This document shows, piece by piece, positions 42,390 to 53,242 of a DNA stretch of 64,000 nt. The stretch is from Cronobacter universalis NCTC 9529 (lineage in GTDB: Bacteria > Pseudomonadota > Gammaproteobacteria > Enterobacterales > Enterobacteriaceae), in assembly GCF_001277175.1 (NCBI RefSeq), contig NZ_CP012257.1:310001-374000 (forward strand), given 5' to 3'. The position numbers and the translations under genes are program-made. The number at the start of each line of letters is the position of its first letter. The first letter of the stretch is position 1. The notes beneath the pieces were generated by a model. That model made no database searches, was not told the origin of the DNA, and saw nothing but the letters and a program-made list of their open reading frames with translations.

Positions 42390-43156
42390 GCCTGCGCCTC
42401 CAGGAAACCGGTGAGCGGGCTGGTGGCCTGCGCCTGAAACGCGCGCGCGCCGAGCCCGGCTTCAAACCCGGTACGGCCCGCCTCGACAGCCAGGCGGAAC
42501 GCGCGCGCCATCGCGACCGGATCGCGCGCCACGGCGATGGCCGTATTCACCAGCACCGCATCGGCGCCCATTTCCAGCGCCTCGGCGGCATGACTTGGCG
42601 CGCCGATACCCGCATCCACCACCACCGGCACGTTTGCCTGCGCGATGATAATTTCCAGCAGCGCCCGCGTCTGCAGCCCCTGATTGGAGCCAATCGGCGC
42701 GCCGAGCGGCATCACCGCCGCGCAGCCCGCCTCTTCGAGGCGCTTGCAGAGCACCGGATCCGCGCCGCAATAGGGCAATACCACAAACCCCTGCGCGACC
42801 AGTTTTTCCGCCGCCCGCAGCGTTTCTATCGGGTCCGGCAGCAGCCAGCGGGCGTCGGGATGGATCTCCAGTTTGATCCAGTGAGTGCCCAGCGCTTCAC
42901 GGGCGAGCTGCGCAGCGAAGACCGCCTCTTCGGCGGTTTTGGCGCCGGATGTGTTTGGCAACAACGCCACGCCGGATGCCTGCAACGGCGCCAGCAGCGC
43001 ATCGTCCCGGCGCAGCAGATCCACGCGCTTCATGGCGAGCGTCGCCATCTCGCTGCCGCTCTCACGTATCGCTTCCAGCATCAGCGACGGCGACGCGAAT
43101 TTACCGGTGCCGGTAAACAGGCGTGATTGAAAGGTTTTATCCGCGATTCGTAACAT
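42386..43156 (-). CDS. thiG: Thiazole synthase ThiG
   Basis: TIM-barrel enzyme that joins deoxyxylulose phosphate, dehydroglycine and sulfur from ThiS thiocarboxylate into the thiazole phosphate. 256 residues. The Schiff-base Lys95 lies in [11 protein letters not shown], and the phosphate-binding [16 protein letters not shown] and [12 protein letters not shown] blocks are intact. Starts one base after the thiS stop. Confidence 0.97.
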   Translation of the reverse strand: MLRIADKTFQSRLFTGTGKFASPSLMLEAIRESGSEMATLAMKRVDLLRRDDALLAPLQASGVALLPNTSGAKTAEEAVFAAQLAREALGTHWIKLEIHPDARWLLPDPIETLRAAEKLVAQGFVVLPYCGADPVLCKRLEEAGCAAVMPLGAPIGSNQGLQTRALLEIIIAQANVPVVVDAGIGAPSHAAEALEMGADAVLVNTAIAVARDPVAMARAFRLAVEAGRTGFEAGLGARAFQAQATSPLTGFLEAQA

Positions 43157-43157
43157 C

Positions 43158-43358
43158 TTAGCCTCCTGCGATAACCTGAAACAGCAGCAGGCTGTCGCCT
43201 TCCTGCAGGGTGTAGTCGGGCCACTGGCTGCGCGGGAGAATGGTCTGATTGACCGCGAGCGCCGTACCGGGCCTGTCGAGTTTTAACTGCGCCAGCAGCT
43301 GCGCCGCGCTCAAGCCCTGGACGCATTGTATGGCTTCATCGTTGAGTTCAATGCGCAT
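43158..43358 (-). CDS. thiS: Sulfur carrier protein ThiS
   Basis: 66-residue ubiquitin-fold protein ending in the required Gly-Gly. ThiF adenylates its C-terminus, which then carries the thiocarboxylate sulfur for ThiG. It overlaps the end of thiF by 11 bases. Confidence 0.97.
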   Translation of the reverse strand: MRIELNDEAIQCVQGLSAAQLLAQLKLDRPGTALAVNQTILPRSQWPDYTLQEGDSLLLFQVIAGG

Positions 43359-44097
43359 GCTTGCCTCCGCAAACCGGGCAGTCCGCCGCGCGCTGGAGCG
43401 TCAGGGTGCGCCACTGGCTGGCGCGGGCGTCGAAGAGGCGCAGCTCGCCCTGGTCGGGCCTGATGCCGCACAATAGCTTGATCGCCTCCAGCGCCTGAAG
43501 CGTGCCCATCAGGCCCACCACCGGGCCGAGCACGCCGGCGGTGAGGCAGTTACGCTCAGGCTCGCTGTCATCCGGCCACAGGCAGCGGTAGCAGCCATAA
43601 TCAAAGGGCGGCGCGAAGGTGGCGATTTGTCCGCCCATGCCGACCGCGCTGGCGGTAATGAGCGGCGTGCCGTGCGCCACGCAGGCCGCGTTGATGGCTT
43701 GCCGGGTGGTCATGTTGTCGCTGCAATCCAGCACCAGATCGACGCTCTCGACCGCTTCGCGCAGCGCGTCGCCCTCAAGCCGTTCATTCAGCGCCACGCT
43801 GTTGATAGCCGGGTTGAGCGCCTGTAAACGACGCGCCGCCACCCGCGATTTCGGCTGTTCGATATCACTGACGTTAAACAGGATCTGCCGTTGGAGATTA
43901 CTGAGGTGCACCGCGTCGTCATCGGCAAGCCATAGCGTGCCCACGCCTGCGCCTGCCAGATAGAGCGCGGCGGGCGAGCCGAGACCGCCAAGGCCGACAA
44001 TCAACACGCGGCTTGCCAGCAGTTTTTGCTGGCCATCGATGGCGATATCCTCCAGCAGCAGCTGGCGGCTGTAACGCATAAAATCGGCGTCATTCAT
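43348..44097 (-). CDS. thiF: ThiS adenylyltransferase ThiF
   Basis: E1-like enzyme that activates ThiS and takes part in sulfur transfer. I chose [12 protein letters not shown] at 44097 (249 residues; 251 in E. coli), which overlaps the thiE end by 8 bases. The nucleotide loop is [10 protein letters not shown] (residues 35-44). Zinc cysteines are Cys169 and Cys172 and a second CxxC at the C-terminus (CPVCGG). The conserved Cys184 is in ERNCLTAG. Confidence 0.97.
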   Translation of the reverse strand: MNDADFMRYSRQLLLEDIAIDGQQKLLASRVLIVGLGGLGSPAALYLAGAGVGTLWLADDDAVHLSNLQRQILFNVSDIEQPKSRVAARRLQALNPAINSVALNERLEGDALREAVESVDLVLDCSDNMTTRQAINAACVAHGTPLITASAVGMGGQIATFAPPFDYGCYRCLWPDDSEPERNCLTAGVLGPVVGLMGTLQALEAIKLLCGIRPDQGELRLFDARASQWRTLTLQRAADCPVCGGKHAH

Positions 44098-44721
44098 CGC
44101 CCACCCCCGCCAGTTCGAGTAACCGTTGCGTGGCACCGCGCCAGTCGGGCGCGTGCGTGATGGCGCTCACCACCGCGATACTGCCGACGCCGGTTTCCAG
44201 CACCGCGGGCGCGCGTTCAAGGCTGATGCCGCCGATGGCGACCGTCGGATAGTCGCCGAGCCGTTTTACGTGTGCCGCCAGTTGTGCAAGCCCTTGCGGC
44301 GCTGAGGGCATCTGTTTGGTCTGCGTGGGAAAGACGTGACCGAGCGCGATATAAGAGGGACGCACCGCCAGCGCCACGTCGATTTCCATATCGTCATGCG
44401 TGGAGACGCCAAGCCGCAGTCCGGCGTTGCGAATGGCGTTGAGATCGGCCGTTTCCAGATCTTCCTGCCCGAGATGAACGCCATAGGCCTGATGTTTTAT
44501 CGCGAGACGCCAATAGTCGTTGATAAACAGCCGGGCGTGGCAGCGCTGTCCCAGCGCAATGGCGGCGGCGACATCGGCTTCCACCTCAGCATCGGTTTTA
44601 TCCTTGATGCGCAACTGAAGCGTGCGCACGCCAGCCTCCAGCAAACGCGTGACCCACTCCACGCTGTCGACGACCGGATAAAGCCCGAGGCGGCGCGGTA
44701 CGGGCGCGAACAGAGGCTCCA

Positions 44722-44722
<1 letters not shown>
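44090..44722 (-). CDS. thiE: Thiamine-phosphate synthase ThiE
   Basis: Couples hydroxymethylpyrimidine diphosphate to thiazole phosphate. The start at 44722 ([19 protein letters not shown]) gives 210 residues (211 in E. coli); the open frame runs on upstream inside thiC without homology. TIM-barrel blocks [23 protein letters not shown] and IGGISLERA are visible. Its ATG shares one base with the thiC stop (TGATG), so it is translationally coupled. Confidence 0.97.
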
Positions 44723-46635
<1,913 letters not shown>

Positions 46636-46742
46636 TTAACGGTCAGGAAGTGGCTTGTCAGAACAACGGAGGAGTAATGGCGTGCGCCCGCGCACCCTGG
46701 AGAGGGTCTCAGGGCGAAACGACACCCTGAGCGGGGCAAAAT

Positions 46743-46842
46743 GGAATTACTCTTGTTCCCTTCGCAGGTCTTAACCTGATCAGGTTCCGCGGATCCCGAA
46801 TTAACGGTCTCAGCCCGTGCTGTCGCACTGGGCACTCCGACA
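46743..46842 (-). promoter_or_regulatory. TPP riboswitch (thi box) of thiC
   Basis: On the minus strand the conserved thi-box parts appear in order: the GGGCTGAGACC turn of the pyrimidine-sensing arm, then AACCTGATCAGGTTAAGACC and the GCGAAGGGAA 3' part. It is about 120 bases upstream of the thiC ATG. The stretch 46624-46742 between aptamer and gene, with a CTCAGGG/CCCTGAG hairpin near 46705-46730, is the probable expression platform. Confidence 0.95.
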
Positions 46843-46868
46843 AGATAAACCCCGCAAAAGCGGCGGGG
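46843..46868 (-). terminator. rsd terminator
   Basis: Minus-strand stem CCCCGC/GCGGGG with a short loop, followed by GTTTAT. The T-run is weak. It lies between rsd and the thi box; the thiC promoter must therefore sit inside or just after the rsd 3' end (TTGAGT and TAGTTT, 17 apart, overlap it). Confidence 0.6.
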
Positions 46869-46901
46869 AGATAACTAAACTACTCGTTAATAGTGCCGAA
46901 C

Positions 46902-47405
46902 TCAAGCCGGTCGGGCGAGACCTGCTTCGTCATTGGCGCTCTGGCCCAGGTTATTGTCATAAGCCAGCATGATGAGCTTATCTTCCAGCGCGAAGCGGGC
47001 GGCGAGCGCCTCGCCGATGCCGGAAAGCGCTTCCTGAAACTCCAGGCAGTTATCGTGATCGATGGCGCTTTCCAGGTGCGTGTCGTAGAAATCCATGATT
47101 TGCTGGGTATTGGATTCCAGCTGAGGATAAATTTGCGTGGCGGCGACCAGCGGGCTGGTGCCTTCCATTTCGCTGATGACGCGCTCGTAAATATTGAAAT
47201 GACCGGCGGAGAGGTAATCCACCAGGCAATGACAGAAATCGTCCAGCGCCTGTTCATCAAGCGCAGTCATCGGCTCCTTGCCGGGTTTGATGCCGACCAT
47301 CTTGTAATAGGTGACTAACAGATGGTTGCGGGCGCCAAGCCAACGATCAACTAACTCATTACTCCCACCAACGCGTTCCGTCAGACTTTTTAGCTGGTTT
47401 AGCAT
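46902..47405 (-). CDS. rsd: Anti-sigma70 factor Rsd
   Basis: Stationary-phase protein that binds sigma70 region 4 and favours alternative sigma factors; it also interacts with HPr/SpoT in E. coli. I chose MLNQLKSLTERVGGSN at 47405 behind GGAGTC, giving 167 residues (158 in E. coli). Core helices (LVDRWLGARNHLLVTYYKMVGIKPGKE, YLSAGHFNIYERV) match. The C-terminus (DNNLGQSANDEAGLARPA) is longer and different from E. coli. Divergent from nudC. Confidence 0.95.
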   Translation of the reverse strand: MLNQLKSLTERVGGSNELVDRWLGARNHLLVTYYKMVGIKPGKEPMTALDEQALDDFCHCLVDYLSAGHFNIYERVISEMEGTSPLVAATQIYPQLESNTQQIMDFYDTHLESAIDHDNCLEFQEALSGIGEALAARFALEDKLIMLAYDNNLGQSANDEAGLARPA

Positions 47406-47507
47406 GATCGACTCCATGAGATATAAGATGTAAAAACGCAAATGACCCAAAATATGTAAGAACACTGTTAATAACGTGCCAGTGAAGCAGAGGTAGTGCA
47501 ATCAATT

Positions 47508-48281
47508 ATGGAACGTACCCTAGAAAATTTAGACCATGGCTGGTGGATAGTCAGCCATGAACAGAAATTATGGCTGCCAAAAGCGGAATTACCTTACGGC
47601 CAGGCCGCGGATTTTGGTCTTACGGGCGAAAAGGCGCTGCAAATCGGTATCTGGGAAGACGCGCCGGTATGGCTGGTGCTGCAAAAGCGCGAGGCGGAGA
47701 TGGCCTCGGTGCGGCAGCTTATCGACCAGGACGCCGGGCTGTTCCAGCTGGCGGGACGGGGCGTACAGCTCGCCGAGTTTTACCGCTCGCATAAATATTG
47801 CGGCTACTGCGGCCATGAGATGCACCCGAGCAAAACGGAGTGGGCGATGCTCTGCGGGCACTGTCGCGAACGCTACTACCCGCAAATCGCGCCGTGCATC
47901 ATCGTGGCTATCCGCCGTGACGATAAAATCCTTCTGGCGCAGCACACGCGACACCGCAATGGCGTTTACACCGTGCTGGCCGGGTTTGTCGAAGTGGGCG
48001 AAACGCTGGAACAGGCGGTGGCGCGCGAGGTGATGGAAGAGAGCAATATCCGCATCAAGAATCTGCGCTATGTGACGTCTCAGCCCTGGCCGTTCCCGCA
48101 ATCGCTGATGACCGCGTTTACGGCGGACTACGACAGCGGGGACATCCGGATAGACACCAAAGAGCTTATCGACGCGGGCTGGTATCGCTACGACCAGCTG
48201 CCGCTACTGCCGGCGCCGGGTACCGTGGCCCGCCGCCTGATAGAAGATACGGTGGCGCGCTGCCGGGCAGACGATGAATGA
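47508..48281 (+). CDS. nudC: NAD-capped RNA hydrolase NudC
   Basis: Nudix hydrolase that removes NAD caps from RNA and cleaves NADH. The ATG at 47508 gives 257 residues as in E. coli; a GTG at 47496 is in frame and nearer the AGAGGT site, so the start is not certain. Zinc ligands Cys98, Cys101, Cys116 and Cys119 are present. The Nudix box runs from about Gly159 to Ile181 with Glu174, Glu177 and Glu178; the usual Gly near its end is Asn180. hemE follows after 41 bases. Confidence 0.95.
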   Translation: MERTLENLDHGWWIVSHEQKLWLPKAELPYGQAADFGLTGEKALQIGIWEDAPVWLVLQKREAEMASVRQLIDQDAGLFQLAGRGVQLAEFYRSHKYCGYCGHEMHPSKTEWAMLCGHCRERYYPQIAPCIIVAIRRDDKILLAQHTRHRNGVYTVLAGFVEVGETLEQAVAREVMEESNIRIKNLRYVTSQPWPFPQSLMTAFTADYDSGDIRIDTKELIDAGWYRYDQLPLLPAPGTVARRLIEDTVARCRADDE

Positions 48282-48322
48282 CGTGATACAATAGCAGCCT
48301 GTCGCTTGAGGAATAAGAAAAA

Positions 48323-49387
48323 ATGACCGAACTGAAAAACGATCGTTACCTGCGCGCGCTGCAACGCCAGCCTGTGGACGTCACCCCGGTGTGGATGATG
48401 AGACAGGCGGGGCGTTATCTGCCGGAATATAAGGCCACCCGCGCGCAGGCGGGCGATTTTATGTCGCTTTGCAAAAACGCCGAGCTGGCGTGCGAAGTGA
48501 CGCTACAGCCACTGCGTCGCTATCCGCTCGATGCGGCGATCCTCTTTTCGGACATTCTGACGATTCCGGATGCGATGGGGCTGGGGCTCTATTTTGAAGC
48601 GGGCGAAGGCCCACGCTTCACATCGACCATTACCAACAAAGCGGACGTTGAAAAACTGCCGGTGCCGGACCCGGAACAGGAACTGGGCTATGTCATGAAC
48701 GCGGTGCGCACGATCCGCCGCGAGCTGAAAGGCGAAGTGCCGCTGATTGGCTTCTCCGGCAGTCCCTGGACGCTCGCCACTTATATGGTGGAAGGCGGCA
48801 GCAGCAAGGCGTTTACCGTCATCAAGAAAATGATGTATGCCGAGCCGCAGACGCTGCATTTGCTGCTCGATAAACTCGCGAAAAGCGTCACGCTCTATCT
48901 GAACGCGCAGATCCGCGCGGGCGCGCAGTCGGTGATGATTTTCGATACCTGGGGCGGCGTGCTGACCGGTCGCGACTACCAGCAGTTCTCACTGTATTAC
49001 ATGCATAAAATCGTCGACGGGCTGCTGCGCGAAAACGAAGGCCGACGCGTGCCGGTGACGCTGTTTACCAAAGGCGGCGGCCAGTGGCTGGAAGCGATAG
49101 CGGAGACCGGCTGTGACGCGCTGGGACTCGACTGGACGACCGATATCGCCGATGCGCGCCGTCGCGTGGGGCATAAGGTCGCGCTGCAGGGCAATATGGA
49201 TCCATCGATGCTTTATGCGTCGCCTGCCCGTATCGAAGAGGAAGTGGCGTCTATACTTGCTGGTTTCGGCCACGGTGAAGGCCATGTGTTCAATCTGGGG
49301 CATGGTATTCATCAGGATGTGCCTCCGGAACATGCGGGGGCCTTCGTCGAGGCGGTTCACCGCTTATCGGCGCCTTATCACCTGTAA
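48323..49387 (+). CDS. hemE: Uroporphyrinogen decarboxylase HemE
   Basis: Decarboxylates uroporphyrinogen III to coproporphyrinogen III in heme synthesis. 354 residues as in E. coli. The family signatures [15 protein letters not shown] (residues ~22-36) and [16 protein letters not shown] are intact, as is the C-terminal FNLGHGI block. With nudC, nfi and yjaG it forms a same-strand cluster; nfi starts 9 bases after the stop. Confidence 0.98.
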   Translation: MTELKNDRYLRALQRQPVDVTPVWMMRQAGRYLPEYKATRAQAGDFMSLCKNAELACEVTLQPLRRYPLDAAILFSDILTIPDAMGLGLYFEAGEGPRFTSTITNKADVEKLPVPDPEQELGYVMNAVRTIRRELKGEVPLIGFSGSPWTLATYMVEGGSSKAFTVIKKMMYAEPQTLHLLLDKLAKSVTLYLNAQIRAGAQSVMIFDTWGGVLTGRDYQQFSLYYMHKIVDGLLRENEGRRVPVTLFTKGGGQWLEAIAETGCDALGLDWTTDIADARRRVGHKVALQGNMDPSMLYASPARIEEEVASILAGFGHGEGHVFNLGHGIHQDVPPEHAGAFVEAVHRLSAPYHL

Positions 49388-49396
49388 GGAGAAACT

Positions 49397-50068
49397 ATGG
49401 ATCTCGCGACGCTTCGCGCACAACAAATCGAACTGGCATCTAATGTGGTCCGCGAGGACCGGTTAAACGTCGACCCGCCGACGATAATCGGCGGGGCGGA
49501 TGTCGGATTTGAGCAGGGCGGCGAAGTAACGCGAGCGGCGATGGTGCTCCTGAAGTATCCGTCTCTGGAACTGGTGGAGTACCAGGTGGCGCGCATTCCC
49601 ACCACCATGCCGTATATCCCCGGTTTTCTGTCGTTTCGCGAATATCCGGCGCTGCTGACCGCCTGGGAAATGCTCTCCAGAAAGCCGGATTTGCTGTTTG
49701 TCGACGGGCACGGTATTTCGCATCCGCGACGTCTCGGCGTGGCGAGCCACTTCGGGATGCTGGTGGATGTGCCGACGATAGGCGTCGCTAAAAAGCGGCT
49801 GTGCGGTAAGTTTGAGCCGCTCAGCGACGAACCCGGCGCGGTTTCGCCGCTGATGGATAAAGGCGAGCAGCTGGCGTGGGTGTGGCGCAGTAAAGCGCGC
49901 TGCAATCCGCTGTTTGTCTCGACAGGGCATCGCGTCAGTATTGATACCGCGCTTGGCTGGGTGCAGCGCTGTACGAAAGGCTACCGGCTGCCCGAACCGA
50001 CGCGCTGGGCGGATGCCGTGGCCTCCGGTCGTCCCGCCTTTCTACGATGGCAGGAAATTCAGGGGTGA
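49397..50068 (+). CDS. nfi: Endonuclease V (deoxyinosine repair)
   Basis: Cuts the second bond 3' to deoxyinosine and other deaminated bases. 223 residues as in E. coli. Asp35 (GGADVGFE), Glu82 ([11 protein letters not shown]) and Asp103 ([14 protein letters not shown]) line up with the metal-binding catalytic residues of the family; the wedge motif PYIPGFLSF is present. Closely spaced after hemE. Confidence 0.97.
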   Translation: MDLATLRAQQIELASNVVREDRLNVDPPTIIGGADVGFEQGGEVTRAAMVLLKYPSLELVEYQVARIPTTMPYIPGFLSFREYPALLTAWEMLSRKPDLLFVDGHGISHPRRLGVASHFGMLVDVPTIGVAKKRLCGKFEPLSDEPGAVSPLMDKGEQLAWVWRSKARCNPLFVSTGHRVSIDTALGWVQRCTKGYRLPEPTRWADAVASGRPAFLRWQEIQG

Positions 50069-50111
50069 TTCAGGTACACTGCCGCTAATTTTCGGTCTGT
50101 GAGACGCCACT

Positions 50112-50702
50112 ATGTTACAAAACCCTATTCATCTGCGGCTGGAAAAGCTGGAAGCCTGGCAGCATGTGACCTTCATGGCCTCGCTGTGCGAGCGGATGTA
50201 CCCCAACTACGCCATGTTCTGCCAGCAGACCGGTTTCGGCGATGCGCAGCTGTATCGCCGCATTCTCGATCTCATCTGGGAAACGCTGACGGTCAAAGAC
50301 GCCAAAGTGAATTTCGACAGCCAGCTCGAAAAGCTCGAAGAAGCGATTCCGGCGGCGGAAGATTATGATCTCTACGGCGTCTACCCGGCTATCGACGCCT
50401 GCGTCGCGCTGAGCGAGTTGGTGCATTCGCGCCTGAGCGGCGAGACGCTGGAGCACGCGATTGAAGTCAGCGAGACCTCCATCACGACCGTCGCCATGCT
50501 GGAGATGACCCAGGCGGGCCGTGAAATGACCGACGATGAGCTGAAAGCGAACCCGGCTGTAGAGCAGGAATGGGATATTCAGTGGGAAATTTTCCGTTTG
50601 CTGGCCGCCTGCGAAGAACGCGATATTGAGCTGATAAAAGGCCTGCGCGCAGACCTGCGCGAGGATGGAACCAGTAATATCGGTATAAATTTGCAGCAAT
50701 GA
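50112..50702 (+). CDS. yjaG: DUF416 family protein YjaG
   Basis: Cytoplasmic helical protein of 196 residues, the same as E. coli YjaG; no function is established. Recognised by LRLEKLEAWQHVTFMASLCERMYPNYAMFC and the acidic EWDIQWEIFRLL segment. No signal peptide or membrane segment. It sits between nfi and hupA, the conserved enteric order. Confidence 0.95.
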   Translation: MLQNPIHLRLEKLEAWQHVTFMASLCERMYPNYAMFCQQTGFGDAQLYRRILDLIWETLTVKDAKVNFDSQLEKLEEAIPAAEDYDLYGVYPAIDACVALSELVHSRLSGETLEHAIEVSETSITTVAMLEMTQAGREMTDDELKANPAVEQEWDIQWEIFRLLAACEERDIELIKGLRADLREDGTSNIGINLQQ

Positions 50703-50888
50703 GACAACAAAACGTGATTTACAGCCTGTTTTGTCTCACCTGAAGGCTTCCAATTAGCCCCCCGTCTGGTCTACATTTGGGAGGCGAAAAAAAGTGGCTA
50801 TCGGTGCGTGTATGCAGGAGAGTGCTTTCAAGGCATTTCCGTCGCACTCGATGCTTAGCAAGCGATAAACACATTGTAAGGATAACTT

Positions 50889-51161
50889 ATGAACAAGACT
50901 CAACTGATTGATGTAATTGCAGACAAGGCTGACCTGTCTAAAGCGCAAGCGAAAGCTGCTCTGGAATCCACTCTGGCTGCGATTACTGAGTCTCTGAAAG
51001 AAGGCGATGCTGTACAGCTGGTTGGTTTCGGTACCTTCAAAGTGAACCACCGCGCTGAGCGTACTGGCCGCAACCCGCAGACCGGTAAAGAAATCAAAAT
51101 CGCTGCAGCTAACGTGCCGGCTTTCGTTTCTGGCAAAGCACTGAAAGACGCTGTTAAGTAA
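50889..51161 (+). CDS. hupA: DNA-binding protein HU-alpha
   Basis: Nucleoid-associated protein that bends and compacts DNA, as a homodimer or with HU-beta. 90 residues as in E. coli; the DNA-binding arm signature [21 protein letters not shown] and the intercalating Pro are present. Codon use is that of a highly expressed gene. A -10-like TACATT lies at 50772-50777 in the 186-base upstream gap. Its terminator lies within the next reading frame. Confidence 0.98.
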   Translation: MNKTQLIDVIADKADLSKAQAKAALESTLAAITESLKEGDAVQLVGFGTFKVNHRAERTGRNPQTGKEIKIAAANVPAFVSGKALKDAVK

Positions 51162-51166
51162 ACCGC

Positions 51167-51865
51167 GTGGCAGTGAAAGGTTTTAACGAAGGGGCGAAAT
51201 CGCCCCTTTTGTTTGGCTGGCGTATGCTGGCCCTGACGGGCGCGCTGTTCCTTTCCGCCTGTCGTTCCACCCCGGACATTCCCCCCTTTACCGCCAGCGG
51301 CTATCTGGCCGATGACGGCGTGGTGCGCCTGTGGCGTAAAGATAATAATGATGGCTCGGTCCACCTGCTGGCGGCATTCAGCCCCTGGTCTGGCGATAAG
51401 ACCTCTGTGAGCGATTATCGCTGGCAGAACGACACGCTCACGTCCGTGGATTACCGGCTTGAAGGTAAACAGCCTGAACAGGTGAAAATTCGCTTTGACG
51501 ATCGCGGCGGGCTGAGCTTTATGCAGCGTGACGTTAACGGGCAGAAACAGCAGCTTTCCAGCGATCAAATCGCGCTGTGGCAATATCGCGCCACGCAGAT
51601 GCGCAATACCAGCGACGCGCTGCGCGCAGGACGCGTGGTGCTGCGCCAGGGGCGCTGGAACCCTGACGGCACGATAACGACCTGTGAAGGGCAGATGGCG
51701 CAGCCGGAGTTCGACAGAAGGGCGCAGGAGCGTCTCTCAGAGCGTCAGCGTCATGCGAAGGCGCGCGTCAGCGCCGCCTGGCTGGAGGCGCCGGAGGGCA
51801 CACAGCTGTTGCTGGTGGCGAACGAAGATTTTTGCGCCTGGCAGCCGAAGCCCGACAGCTTCTGA
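51167..51865 (+). CDS. yjaH: DUF1481 lipoprotein YjaH
   Basis: Probable outer-membrane or periplasmic lipoprotein of unknown role. The frame from GTG at 51167 gives 232 residues, close to E. coli YjaH. A hydrophobic stretch ending in the lipobox LSAC (Cys at residue 32) marks the signal sequence. The start is doubtful: the hupA terminator (51189-51214) lies inside the first 16 codons, and an in-frame TTG at 51209 (FGWRMLALTGALFLSAC) would give a cleaner signal peptide. Convergent with purD. Confidence 0.85.
   Translation: MAVKGFNEGAKSPLLFGWRMLALTGALFLSACRSTPDIPPFTASGYLADDGVVRLWRKDNNDGSVHLLAAFSPWSGDKTSVSDYRWQNDTLTSVDYRLEGKQPEQVKIRFDDRGGLSFMQRDVNGQKQQLSSDQIALWQYRATQMRNTSDALRAGRVVLRQGRWNPDGTITTCEGQMAQPEFDRRAQERLSERQRHAKARVSAAWLEAPEGTQLLLVANEDFCAWQPKPDSF
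51189..51214 (+). terminator. hupA terminator inside yjaH 5' end
   Basis: GGGGCG-AAAT-CGCCCC followed by TTTTGTTT, 30 bases after the hupA stop; canonical, but overlapping the long yjaH frame. Confidence 0.85.
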
Positions 51866-51872
51866 GCCTCAT

Positions 51873-51904
51873 AAAAAAAGCGACGGGATTAACCGTCGCT
51901 TTTG
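51873..51904. terminator. Bidirectional terminator yjaH / purD
   Basis: AGCGACGG-GATTAA-CCGTCGCT with an A-run on the left and TTT on the right, in the yjaH-purD convergent gap. Confidence 0.88.
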
Positions 51905-51930
51905 CGTTTAAGCCTTTGTAGCGTGCGCGC

Positions 51931-53229
51931 TTATTTCGCCTGCTCGCGCGCGATGGCGCGGTAGCCAATATCTTTACGGCAGAAGCAGTCATCCCAGTGA
52001 ATATCTTCCGCTAAGCGGTAAGCGCGCGCCTGCGCCTGGGCAACGCTGTCGCCCAGCGCGGTGACGCACAGCACGCGCCCGCCGCTGGTGACGACGTGGT
52101 CGTCGTCGCGCAACGTCGTGCCGGCATGGAAGACTTTGCCATCGCCGTTCGCGATCTCTTCAATCGGCAGACCGTGGATCACATCACCCGTGCGGTAGTC
52201 GCCCGGATAGCCCCCAGCGGCCATGACGACGCCCAGCGACGGGCGCGGATCCCATCGCGATTTCACCGTATCGAGTTTGCCGTCGCAGGCGGCCAGGCAA
52301 AGCTCAACCAGATCGGACTGCAAACGCATCATGATCGGCTGCGTTTCCGGGTCGCCAAAGCGGCAGTTGAACTCGATAACCTTCGGGTTGCCCTGCTTGT
52401 CGATCATCAGACCTGCGTACAGGAAGCCGGTGTAGGTATTGCCTTCCGCCGCCATGCCGCGCACGGTTGGCCATATGATGCGTTCCATCGTGCGCTGGAA
52501 AACCTCATCGGTGACGACCGGTGCCGGGGAATAGGCGCCCATACCACCGGTGTTCAGGCCGGTGTCGCCATCGCCCACGCGTTTATGATCCTGGCTGGTG
52601 GCCATCGGCTCCACATGCTCGCCATCCACCATCACAATAAAGCTGGCCTCTTCGCCATCCAGGAACTCTTCGACGACGATGCGGTGGCCCGCGTCGCCAA
52701 ACGCATTGCCCGCCAGCATGTCCAGCACCGCCGCTTCGGCTTCGGCAAGCGTCATCGCCACGATAACGCCTTTACCGGCCGCCAGGCCGTCGGCCTTGAT
52801 AACAATCGGCGCGCCTTTTTCACGAATATACGCCAGCGCCGGTTCGGTCTCGGTAAAGTTCTGGTATTCCGCCGTCGGGATGCGATGGCGCGCCAGGAAA
52901 TCTTTCGTGAAGGCTTTTGAGCCTTCGAGCTGCGCGGCGCCTTTGGTTGGCCCGAAGATTTTCAGGCCCGCGGCGCGAAACGCGTCCACCACGCCGATAA
53001 CCAGCGGCGCTTCCGGCCCGACAATCGTCAGATCGATGTTTTCCGCCTGCGCAAAGCTCAGCAGCGCCGGAATGTCGGTCGGGCTGATGGCGACGTTTTG
53101 CAGCGCAGGCTCAAGCGCCGTACCGGCGTTGCCCGGTGCCACAAAAACGGTTTCAACCTGCGGCGACTGGACGGCTTTCCAGGCCAGCGCGTGCTCGCGC
53201 CCGCCGTTGCCAATAACTAATACTTTCAT
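51931..53229 (-). CDS. purD: Phosphoribosylamine-glycine ligase PurD (GAR synthetase)
   Basis: ATP-grasp enzyme for the second step of purine synthesis. 432 residues (429 in E. coli). Visible are MKVLVIGNGGREHALAW, the GPEAPLV and EGSKAFTKDF blocks, KADGLAAGKGV, and the metal region VIEFNCRFGDPETQ. In the usually GPNTGGMGAYSP motif the Pro is Leu here (GLNTGGMGAYSP). Second gene of purHD, 13 bases after purH, controlled by the PurR box upstream. Confidence 0.97.
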   Translation of the reverse strand: MKVLVIGNGGREHALAWKAVQSPQVETVFVAPGNAGTALEPALQNVAISPTDIPALLSFAQAENIDLTIVGPEAPLVIGVVDAFRAAGLKIFGPTKGAAQLEGSKAFTKDFLARHRIPTAEYQNFTETEPALAYIREKGAPIVIKADGLAAGKGVIVAMTLAEAEAAVLDMLAGNAFGDAGHRIVVEEFLDGEEASFIVMVDGEHVEPMATSQDHKRVGDGDTGLNTGGMGAYSPAPVVTDEVFQRTMERIIWPTVRGMAAEGNTYTGFLYAGLMIDKQGNPKVIEFNCRFGDPETQPIMMRLQSDLVELCLAACDGKLDTVKSRWDPRPSLGVVMAAGGYPGDYRTGDVIHGLPIEEIANGDGKVFHAGTTLRDDDHVVTSGGRVLCVTALGDSVAQAQARAYRLAEDIHWDDCFCRKDIGYRAIAREQAK

Positions 53230-53242
53230 CGTAGCTCCGTGA

